Shown here piece after piece: positions 1 to 6,605 of a stretch of 28,951 nucleotides of DNA (within the stretch, counting starts at the first letter, position 1; every line of letters starts with the position of its first letter). This DNA comes from Spirochaetales bacterium (GTDB taxonomy: Bacteria > Spirochaetota > Spirochaetia > Sphaerochaetales > Sphaerochaetaceae). The DNA lies in contig JALFCJ010000243.1 of assembly GCA_022771185.1 (NCBI GenBank), positions 1-28,951 of the forward strand, read 5' to 3'. The position numbers were made by a program, and so were the translations under genes. Under the pieces are notes generated by a model that worked only from the letters and a program-made list of their open reading frames with translations, did not search any database and was not told where the DNA came from.

Positions 1-441
1 GGTGATGAGATAAGTAGAGGCCTTGCTCCTAGCCAGAAAGAAGAGTTTTATAAAGACTTGAGATCAATGGTTGTAAAGACTGTGGTCCTTCTTACCGCTG
101 CCATCGTATACGCCTTGATGCCTAAGACGATGTTCTGGGGGAAAGTAAGTGCGGCTACAGCTGTATCTGTAGCGGCGGGTGTAGTGACTTCCGCCCTGAT
201 CACTCTTGTAGAATGGAGTGACGAAGATTTGAAGTATAGTGACAAAAACTTTGATGCATGGCTTTCAGATATTAGTGTGGAACCTTTTGCTGACTGGGCG
301 TTGGCACAAGGTGTACTTAACACTCAGATGGCTGCTACAAATAACCCTGTAACAAGTGCCCTCGTGTTGGGTGTCTTCGCTCTTTATCACATAGGCGACG
401 ATGCCAAGACTTTGTTAAAGAAATACAACTGGGCTGTATGA
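1..441 (+). CDS. C-terminal part of an unrecognised membrane protein (5' end outside window)
   Basis: The frame is open from the first base to TGA at 439-441, so this is the last 146 codons of a longer gene. The first ATG in the window (58) is internal and has no ribosome binding site. Two hydrophobic stretches are visible: one right after the ATG at 58 (VVLLTAAIVYAL) and one about 25 residues later (Ala/Val-rich, ending SALITLVEW). A weaker one lies near the C-terminus (TSALVLGVFALYHIG). Between the second and third is a polar segment rich in Asp and Trp. I do not recognise the family. The protein is probably an inner-membrane protein with a cytoplasmic or periplasmic loop. A GC-rich hairpin follows the stop codon. 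The coding assignment is fairly safe from length and codon use; the function is unknown. Confidence 0.6.
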   Translation, partial: GDEISRGLAPSQKEEFYKDLRSMVVKTVVLLTAAIVYALMPKTMFWGKVSAATAVSVAAGVVTSALITLVEWSDEDLKYSDKNFDAWLSDISVEPFADWALAQGVLNTQMAATNNPVTSALVLGVFALYHIGDDAKTLLKKYNWAV

Positions 442-452
442 TTATTGATTTA

Positions 453-471
453 GGCCTTCTTCGCGAAGGCC
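453..471. terminator. Intergenic hairpin, possible terminator
   Basis: A perfect 7-bp stem, GGCCTTC / GAAGGCC, has a 5-nt loop (TTCGC) and lies 11 nt after the stop of the first gene. The 3' side is not T-rich, so it is not a textbook rho-independent terminator. It could end the upstream transcript or be an mRNA-stabilising stem. Confidence 0.35.
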
Positions 472-484
472 ACACTACGACTTT

Positions 485-1315
485 ATGGATGAATATACAG
501 AAAAAGAATTAAACTACATTGCTAGAATGTGCCCTATGAATGACGTCATGATGCAAGTAATGTTTGAGGACAATGTGGAACTCGTTGAATATATCTTACG
601 ATTGATGACAGGAATAAAAGACCTTACTGTATTGAGAATGGAGATACAGAAAAATATAAATGGAAGTCTCTTATACAAATCTGTAAGGTTTGACGTCTAT
701 GCTGTTGATTCTGCGGGAAGAAAATATAACTTGGAAATACAAAATAAACCCAGTGGTGCTCATGGTGATAGGGCGAGATATTACATGGGTATGATGGATA
801 CTCATTCAGTGAAAAAAGGGGAAGAAGAAATAATTCTTCCTCAGACATATGTAATATTTATCGTAACCAGCACAAGTTATGAGATAAAAAAGCCTTTGTA
901 TCATTTTATATACAAAGAAATTGAAACAAACTTGCCTTTGGATACAGAGTCACATATCATATATTTTGATCTATCGTGTAATGCAAAGAAAGAACTAGAG
1001 GACCTGCAACATGACTTGCAATGTGTAAATCCTGGAGATATGCGCATAGAAGTAATGAGAAGAAGTGCGATTTGGTGTAAGGAAACAGATATAGGAGTAC
1101 GAAAGATGTGTGCTATTAGCAGAGAGATTTACCAAGACGGAGTAGATGCCGGCAAAAAAGAGGGAATAGATATTGGCAAAAAAGAAGGAATAGATATTGG
1201 TAAAAGAGAGGCTGTAATAGATTATGTAAAGAAAGGTAAGTTGAGCATCACTGAAGGAGCTAAAGATCTAAATATAACACCTAGTGAATTAGAAGATATG
1301 CTCAAGGCTAAATAA
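485..1315 (+). CDS. Rpn family PD-(D/E)XK nuclease / putative transposase-like protein
   Basis: A 276-residue protein resembling the Rpn (recombination-promoting nuclease, PDDEXK_2) family. These DNA endonucleases were once annotated as transposases and are now tied to recombination or phage defence. The core is visible near residues 68-88: VRFDVYAVD, then the strand YNLEIQNK, giving the D...E-x-Q active-site arrangement. The N-terminus (PMNDVMMQVMF) resembles the usual opening, which carries Asp and Phe just before the first helix. The C-terminal tail holds GKKEGIDI twice and then GKRE, encoded by 24-bp tandem repeats, followed by a helix-turn-helix-like end (ITEGAKDLNITPSELEDML), as is common in this family. 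ATG 485 is the first start in the frame but has a poor ribosome binding site. There are no terminal inverted repeats, so this is not itself a transposon. Family is fairly sure; biological role is not. Confidence 0.75.
   Translation: MDEYTEKELNYIARMCPMNDVMMQVMFEDNVELVEYILRLMTGIKDLTVLRMEIQKNINGSLLYKSVRFDVYAVDSAGRKYNLEIQNKPSGAHGDRARYYMGMMDTHSVKKGEEEIILPQTYVIFIVTSTSYEIKKPLYHFIYKEIETNLPLDTESHIIYFDLSCNAKKELEDLQHDLQCVNPGDMRIEVMRRSAIWCKETDIGVRKMCAISREIYQDGVDAGKKEGIDIGKKEGIDIGKREAVIDYVKKGKLSITEGAKDLNITPSELEDMLKAK
1151..1210 (+). repeat. In-frame 24-bp tandem repeat in the Rpn gene
   Basis: The unit GGCAAAAAAGAGGGAATAGA plus TATT (1151-1174) is followed by a copy at 1175-1198 that differs at one base, then a partial third copy from 1199 (GGTAAAAGAGAG). 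Each unit encodes eight residues, GKKEGIDI. The unit length is a multiple of three, so copy-number change would keep the frame. Confidence 0.8.
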
Positions 1316-1433
1316 CCTCTCCTATTAGATTTCTGTCCTCGCCGAATAAAGAAATAAGATTTCTATCCATTTATTCATTCTCAATATTCTGAGTTTTTCC
1401 AAAATACAAATACTTACCAATTTCTCTTCCTTT

Positions 1434-1475
1434 TATAATCTCTCTCCATGTCCTATAATCGGAGTGGAGGATTAA
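1434..1475 (+). promoter_or_regulatory. Candidate -10 elements and strong ribosome binding site before pepT
   Basis: Two perfect TATAAT hexamers occur at 1434-1439 and 1454-1459. Neither has a good -35 about 17 nt upstream. The ribosome binding site GGAGTGGAGG (1461-1470) is strong and fixes the pepT start at 1476. Otherwise the 160 bp between the Rpn gene and pepT hold only AT-rich sequence with a loose direct repeat (AGATTTCT, near 1327 and 1358). Confidence 0.35.
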
Positions 1476-2702
1476 ATGATTAAATTCAACGATAGCGTAA
1501 GAGATAGATTTCTCAGATATACCACATATGACACAATGTCTGATGGAAATGCATGTGGAAAGAAAAGACCAACGACAGATGGTCAAGAAGAGTTACTTCT
1601 TGTGTTGAAGGAAGAGTTGGAAGAACTTGGACTGGAGACATACTACGGAGAAGAAAAGGTAGTAATGGGTGTGTTGAAGGGAAACACGGAAGGAACCACT
1701 ATTGGTTTCATGGCCCATGTAGATACTGCAGATGACTGCAATGGCAACAATGTAAAGGCGAAGGTCTGGAGTAACTATGATGGTGGAAAAAGAGAGTTGG
1801 AAGATGGCGTTATGCTGGATCCAAGTAAAGATAGAGATCTTCTTTTATATAGAGGTAAAGAGATTATTACCAGTGATGGGACATCACTTCTTGGCTCAGA
1901 TGATAAAGCTGGTGTGGCCATAATAATGGAAGCTGTAAAGTATCTTGTGGAGCATCCTGAAGTAAAGAGACCTACTATTGAAGTATATTTCACTCCTGAT
2001 GAAGAGACAGGAAGCGGAATGGACATGTTCCCTTATGACAAACTCAAGAGTCAGTGCTGCTATACTGTAGACGGTGAAGCTGAAGGCGAAGTCGAGATTG
2101 AATGCTTTAACGCCGCCACTGTTGACATTCATTTAAAAGGTGTCTCCATTCACCTTGGTTCTGCAAGAGGAATAATGGTCAATGCAGTAACAATGGCAAG
2201 CCATATTGTAACTGCTCTTCCCCAGGCAGAAAGCCCTGAAGCTACAGACGGCCGCTATGGTTATTACTGTCCTTTGAATCTTGAAGGTACTGCAACTGAG
2301 GCAAGGCTAGGTGTCTTCATTCGTGATTTTGATAAAGAAAAGTTTGAACATAGAATAGAGTCTGTTAAGAAGATAGTCTCTGCAGTCGAGGCACTCTATG
2401 GCGGCGAAATCAAGGCTGATGTTTCTGTCTCTTATCATAATATGGCAGAAGCCAATAAGAAGAATCCTGGAGCAATTGAAGCTGTATATGTTGCTTCAAG
2501 AGAGCTTGGCCTCCCAATAAGAGAAGAAATTATCCGCGGTGGTACAGACGGAGCAAGACTGGCTGAAACAGGAGTGTCGTGTCCAAACCTTTACACTGGT
2601 GGTCATAACCTTCATTCTCTGAAAGAATGGATTGCAGTGGATGCTATGAGTAACAGCATCAACCTTTGTCTTGGAATTATTGATTATTGGAGTAAAAGAT
2701 AA
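1476..2702 (+). CDS. pepT: Peptidase T (tripeptide aminopeptidase, M20B)
   Basis: A cytoplasmic di-zinc aminopeptidase that releases the N-terminal residue of tripeptides. It is 408 residues, the same length as E. coli PepT. The metal-site motifs are all in place: HVDT (H81, D83), GSDDKAG (D142), PDEETGSG (E176, E177), TVDGEAEG (D199) and the late GGHNLH (H380). The lid-domain motif reads GVSIHLGSARG rather than the more usual GVNVHPGTAKG, a small change from Pro to Leu after the conserved His. The start is set by GGAGTGGAGG just upstream. It is the first gene of a run with two cell-envelope genes (6-nt gap to the next) with no obvious functional link. Identification is firm. Confidence 0.95.
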   Translation: MIKFNDSVRDRFLRYTTYDTMSDGNACGKKRPTTDGQEELLLVLKEELEELGLETYYGEEKVVMGVLKGNTEGTTIGFMAHVDTADDCNGNNVKAKVWSNYDGGKRELEDGVMLDPSKDRDLLLYRGKEIITSDGTSLLGSDDKAGVAIIMEAVKYLVEHPEVKRPTIEVYFTPDEETGSGMDMFPYDKLKSQCCYTVDGEAEGEVEIECFNAATVDIHLKGVSIHLGSARGIMVNAVTMASHIVTALPQAESPEATDGRYGYYCPLNLEGTATEARLGVFIRDFDKEKFEHRIESVKKIVSAVEALYGGEIKADVSVSYHNMAEANKKNPGAIEAVYVASRELGLPIREEIIRGGTDGARLAETGVSCPNLYTGGHNLHSLKEWIAVDAMSNSINLCLGIIDYWSKR

Positions 2703-2708
2703 TCTGAT

Positions 2709-3617
2709 ATGAAAAGATCTCTTCTTCTTTTATTAATATTGGTAGTAATTCTTCCTTTGTTTGGGAAGGTTACTATTAGTGAAAGCGTTCCTGAAGATTA
2801 TAGAAATACAATCGAAAATGCCTTGACTGACATTACAAAAGGAAGAAGAGATGTAGATGTTTTATTCGATTCTTTTTCTCTTGAAGATGACATAGTTTCA
2901 TTCTCAATAAATGTAGAAGACGAGAGGTACGAAACTACCGTTCCTGTGTCTTACATGGAAAAAGAAATAAGAAACATGCTTTTTTATTCTCAGCCTTTAT
3001 TCAGTGAATCAGAGATGAAGCTTGATTATGTTTCATCTCTTTCATATTCCACGATTTCTTCTCCAACTCTTAAAAGGGGCGAGGTTGTATTTGCTGAAGA
3101 AGAAAAAGGTAATAAAAGAGGAGTGTTTGTTGCATCCTCAAAGCATAGTGATGCATTTGAGCTAGATGCACTCTATCTTTCATCTCCTTTTCCAGGAATG
3201 AAGATTGAGAAAGGAAAGGGAGTAGAAACCTCTCTCTCATATTCGATTTCGCCTTCGACTTTGGACATGTCTCTAGAGGGAGGAGTGTCTTTCTATACTC
3301 CTATATATCCATTCCTTCCACACGTTGCCCTAGGCTTCGATATAGAGTATGGAGTTTTTGTCCCGTTACTGGTCATGGGAGGAAGGACGATGTTTAATTT
3401 CTCATCTCTATTGGGAAGTGTTCCGTTCTTGAAAAATATGGCTCTTGATGGCAAAGTCGAAGTTATATTTAGGATAAAGAATAAAATGGAGATAAGCGGA
3501 AGATGGAGTATGTGTGGTGTAATAAGACCGAACGCTTGGCTTTCACTTTCTCTGGGATATACATATGATGCGTACTTGGGAACAATGGTTTCACTTTCTC
3601 TTGGAGCTCTAATATGA
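2709..3617 (+). CDS. Exported protein, probable outer-membrane beta-barrel, family unknown
   Basis: A 302-residue protein with a clear signal peptide: MKRS, a Leu/Ile/Val-rich core to about residue 18, then a likely cleavage near FGK. The first half (to about 120) looks like a small soluble periplasmic domain (YRNTIENALTDIT...). The second half has alternating hydrophobic/polar strands with many Ser, Gly and aromatic residues (VETSLSYSISPSTLDMSL; AWLSLSLGYTYDAYLG), ending VSLSLGALI, as in outer-membrane barrels. It overlaps the next gene, an LPP20-like lipoprotein, by 4 nt (ATGA), so the two are probably co-translated and may work together in the envelope. I do not recognise a named family. 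Confidence 0.7.
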   Translation: MKRSLLLLLILVVILPLFGKVTISESVPEDYRNTIENALTDITKGRRDVDVLFDSFSLEDDIVSFSINVEDERYETTVPVSYMEKEIRNMLFYSQPLFSESEMKLDYVSSLSYSTISSPTLKRGEVVFAEEEKGNKRGVFVASSKHSDAFELDALYLSSPFPGMKIEKGKGVETSLSYSISPSTLDMSLEGGVSFYTPIYPFLPHVALGFDIEYGVFVPLLVMGGRTMFNFSSLLGSVPFLKNMALDGKVEVIFRIKNKMEISGRWSMCGVIRPNAWLSLSLGYTYDAYLGTMVSLSLGALI

Positions 3618-4996
3618 AAAAGGCTTTTCTTGTTTTTTCTATTCTTTTTTCCTGCTTGCTTTTTTCCTGCACTACTATAGTCGACAGTGAGAGACCATCT
3701 TGGATAGATGCTGTTCCTGAGATTCCTGGAGAAAAAGTATTTGTTGCATCTGGTATGGGAAATAGTGAAGTGGAGGCAAGAAGCAACGCTGTTCTTTCTG
3801 CTTTGTCTCAAATGGGGGAAGAAATAGGCTATAGCTTGGAAGAGAAGTATTTCAGAGAGCTTTTCTCTTCATTGGTCATATCGGATCTGGGAGCAAGAAT
3901 TGCGGATGAGTACTCATGGGAGATTGACGGAGAGTGGACTGTCTTTGTTGCTGTAACAGCCATGGATGAGACTTTTGAAGGAGCAAGAAGCCCAGAATTT
4001 CTTGAAATACAAAAAAGAGAAGAAGAGATAAGTTCACTGCTCTCATCTTCTCTTGATGCTTACAAAAACAATAGAGACATGGAGGCTGTAGAGGATATCT
4101 TACAGGCTGCTCTAATTTCTCTTTCAGGCGATGTGAAGAATGAAGAATATAGTCCTGAGGTTTTATTTGAAAAAGCGATCAAGTATTTATCGAATTTGAG
4201 AATTGAGAATGTAAAACCTTCCCGTGATACTTCCTCTAGTTCTCTTGAATTCAGAGTCCAAAGGACAAAAGGTCTTCTGTATCCGATGGTGGAGAATGCT
4301 TTGGTGGAGTGTTCATATTCTGCCATCTCTCTTAGCGGAGAAATAGAGAACTTATCGCATCTGTCGAGGACAAATGCAAAGGGTAGATTTGTAATGAACA
4401 GGACTAACCCTTATGCCCTTCATGAAGGGAACATCAAGATAAGTGTACATATAGACGATGACTTGATGTTCAATCTTTCTCTTAAGGCACCAAAAGAACT
4501 TATGGCGAGCTTGAATAAAGCAATTGACGATGGAAGTCTGGAGTATTCCTACTCATTTCCTCCTCGTCAAGATATATCATCTGTTGTAATTGCCTTGGCA
4601 GAATATAATTATGATGGATCCATGAGAAAAGAAGACGGCGCATTGAAGAGCGTGTTGGAGAATCTGTTTGCGCTCCAAGGCATTTCTTTTGAAACAATCG
4701 TATTTGCCGAAGGCGAAGAAGAAAGCGACAATATCGAGGCCTTGTTATCTCAATATAGCCACATGGAGAAAATCTACGTCATAAGAATGGGTGTGGTATC
4801 CAGGATAAATATTGACGACAAAGTATACTCAAGGGCGGAAGGAAAAATAATCGAAATCAATCCGTCCATCTCTGAGAAAAATGACGTATCGGCTTTCCAC
4901 GCATGTGTCTCTGGGTCTAGCGAAAAAGAGGCTGACGAGAATACTTTAAAGAAGCTTTCTCAAGTTATCTGCGGTTTTCTTCTTGGAGAGTTCTGA
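3614..4996 (+). CDS. LPP20-family-like lipoprotein
   Basis: A 460-residue lipoprotein. The signal peptide ends in the lipobox LFSC, with Cys19 as the lipidated residue. Right after it comes PSWIDAVPEIPGEKVFVASG and then an Ala-rich helix (SEVEARSNAVLSALSQMG). This is the LPP20 pattern: a Trp, then a V-x-V/A-x-G strand, then a helix of AxxxA spacing. A helical segment follows (about 130-200) and then a long region of unknown fold. The start ATG lies inside the stop of the upstream gene (ATGA), with GGAG 8 nt before. The 3' end overlaps the convergent GDPD gene by 32 nt. LPP20-type proteins are common in spirochaetes and Campylobacterota; their function is mostly unknown. Confidence 0.75.
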   Translation: MKKAFLVFSILFSCLLFSCTTIVDSERPSWIDAVPEIPGEKVFVASGMGNSEVEARSNAVLSALSQMGEEIGYSLEEKYFRELFSSLVISDLGARIADEYSWEIDGEWTVFVAVTAMDETFEGARSPEFLEIQKREEEISSLLSSSLDAYKNNRDMEAVEDILQAALISLSGDVKNEEYSPEVLFEKAIKYLSNLRIENVKPSRDTSSSSLEFRVQRTKGLLYPMVENALVECSYSAISLSGEIENLSHLSRTNAKGRFVMNRTNPYALHEGNIKISVHIDDDLMFNLSLKAPKELMASLNKAIDDGSLEYSYSFPPRQDISSVVIALAEYNYDGSMRKEDGALKSVLENLFALQGISFETIVFAEGEEESDNIEALLSQYSHMEKIYVIRMGVVSRINIDDKVYSRAEGKIIEINPSISEKNDVSAFHACVSGSSEKEADENTLKKLSQVICGFLLGEF

Positions 4997-5714
4997 TAGT
5001 CAAAGATGGGTCATTTGTGATGATCAGGGGGACAGAAAGCTTGAGCATGGATTTTATTCCCTCTTCCGTGTCTACAGTCCAAGGGCAAATAGTCCAACGG
5101 GGTTTGTCTTCTTTCTCTCTCTTTGCAATATCCCATTTCGGCTTAAGAAAAGAGCAAGGGAAAATAAGACGTCCTTGTCCCTTCCTGCATATAGTCGGAA
5201 TCTTTTCCCCTTCATAGATTATTCCCAGTGGGAAATGCTTTTTCATAAGCCTGGCGACTCTTCTCATCGCAAAAGGGTTGAAAGACGAAATCATGATACG
5301 AGGCCAAAAGCTTTCTCTCTTTTGTAGCTCCTCCCATAATAGGCTTACCACTTCCTTTTTATATCCCAGAGGTTTATCTGCTTTGACTTCGATGTCATAC
5401 CATACACTTCCGATAGTGTCGAACACTTCAGAGAGTAGAGGAACTTCAGGGGCGATTTGTCTTAACTCTTCAAAGGATGTATCTTCAATACTCTTATCTA
5501 TTCCATACACTCGTTTGAGAGAGTTGTCATGTGAGACAACAAGATGGTTATCAAGAGTAGGGCGGACATCGAGTTCAACGCCGTCTGCTCCTTCTTCTAT
5601 TGCTCTTTTAAAGGACGCAAGTGTATTCTCTCTTTCCCTCAGCGGAGAACCACGATGTCCAAGAACATATACTTTACCGTCAGTTTTATCTTTCAGCAGC
5701 TCCCAAGAATTCAT
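4965..5714 (-). CDS. Glycerophosphodiester phosphodiesterase
   Basis: Hydrolyses glycerophosphodiesters (deacylated phospholipid head groups) to glycerol-3-phosphate plus an alcohol, using a TIM-barrel GDPD domain. With the start at 5714 it is 249 residues and carries GHRG (H20, R21), the E-x-D metal pair VELDVR (E47, D49) and the second catalytic His in VVSHD (H62). Later family motifs are IEVKAD and, near the end, PWTVDTEEG. No signal peptide, so a cytoplasmic enzyme. The frame extends upstream to 5753, but AAGGAGG with good spacing marks ATG 5714. That start lies inside nfo, overlapping it by 29 nt, so the two are translationally coupled. Its product feeds the same glycerol-3-phosphate pool as GlpK at 9529. 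Confidence 0.92.
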   Translation of the reverse strand: MNSWELLKDKTDGKVYVLGHRGSPLRERENTLASFKRAIEEGADGVELDVRPTLDNHLVVSHDNSLKRVYGIDKSIEDTSFEELRQIAPEVPLLSEVFDTIGSVWYDIEVKADKPLGYKKEVVSLLWEELQKRESFWPRIMISSFNPFAMRRVARLMKKHFPLGIIYEGEKIPTICRKGQGRLIFPCSFLKPKWDIAKREKEDKPRWTICPWTVDTEEGIKSMLKLSVPLIITNDPSLTIRTLQEENRR

Positions 5715-6522
5715 TAATTTCCTCCTTCCATCTATTTTCATCCGGTGTCTCAAGGATGAGAGGTATATTCATTACCTCACTTCGCCTGACAATAGTTAGG
5801 AAAGCTTCTTTACCTATTAATCCCAGTCCTATGCTCTCATGTCTGTCTTTATTTGATGACAGAGGCACCTTTGAGTCATTTAAGTGCATTCCAAAGAGTT
5901 TCTCTTCCCCGAATCGGGAGAGGAAATTGTCCAGAACGCCATCAGGGTCCTCCTTTACATCATACCCAGCCCCAAATAAATGGGCAGTGTCCAAAGTAAA
6001 ACCCACTCTGTCTTTGTTCTTTATTCCAGAGAGAATCGCATCTAACTCCTCGAACTTCGACCCAATAATTGTTCCGGCTCCTGCTGTATTCTCCAGTGCA
6101 ATCTTTAGTCCCGGGATTTCTTCAAGTACTCTGTCCACCATAAGACTGCAGCGCTTTATTCCGTCTTCTATCGAGCCTTCTTTATATGCTCCAGGATGAA
6201 TATTTATAGTTTCCAGCCCAAGCCTTACTACCCTCTGTCCCTCGTCTAGAAAGAGATTAAAAGATTTATCTGCCATATCTTTATCTGGAGAAGCAGGGTT
6301 AATAAGGTAGCCGGCATGGGGAAGTATATACTTAGGAGAATAACCTAGATCTACGATGTTCTTCTTGAATGCAGATATATCTTCTTCTTTAAGTTCAGGG
6401 CTTCTCCATTGTCTTTGGTTTTTTGTAAACAGTGCAAATCCCGTTGCACCCAATTCATTTGCTCTCAGGGGAGCAAATGAAACGGAACCTTGGCTTGATA
6501 CATGGGGACCTATATGAATCAT
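5686..6522 (-). CDS. nfo: Endonuclease IV (AP endonuclease)
   Basis: A tri-zinc TIM-barrel AP endonuclease for base-excision repair, cutting 5' of abasic sites. It is 278 residues, the usual length. The metal ligands known from E. coli Nfo can be matched one by one: H69, H109, E144, D178, H181, H213, D226, H228 and E258. Motifs are ILPHAGYLINPA, INIHPGAY, IALENTAG, LDTAHLFGAGYD, HLNDSK and DRHESIGLG. The start MIHIGPHVS matches the family N-terminus. A TTG codon 36 nt upstream (6558) would add 12 residues without a ribosome binding site and is less likely. It is transcribed with the GDPD gene and divergently from the M16C peptidase. Identification is firm. Confidence 0.95.
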   Translation of the reverse strand: MIHIGPHVSSQGSVSFAPLRANELGATGFALFTKNQRQWRSPELKEEDISAFKKNIVDLGYSPKYILPHAGYLINPASPDKDMADKSFNLFLDEGQRVVRLGLETINIHPGAYKEGSIEDGIKRCSLMVDRVLEEIPGLKIALENTAGAGTIIGSKFEELDAILSGIKNKDRVGFTLDTAHLFGAGYDVKEDPDGVLDNFLSRFGEEKLFGMHLNDSKVPLSSNKDRHESIGLGLIGKEAFLTIVRRSEVMNIPLILETPDENRWKEEINEFLGAAER

Positions 6523-6605
6523 ATGTTGGATTTTAACCTCTCTTTTTCCTTTGGGCAATGGAGGAAGATATTGTCAGAAAAGAAGAATATGTAGAAAATC
6601 ACACT

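Noticed and set aside
485..1315. Rpn gene as part of an insertion sequence
   Set aside because: I see no terminal inverted repeats, target duplications or second transposase gene around it.
3293..3811. Minus-strand open frame of 172 codons
   Set aside because: Antisense to the barrel-like and LPP20-like genes; no ribosome binding site and no plausible domain.
5278..6199. Plus-strand open frames (173 and 192 codons) opposite the GDPD and nfo genes
   Set aside because: They lie antisense to two enzymes with complete active sites and read as Ser/Leu-rich, low-information protein.
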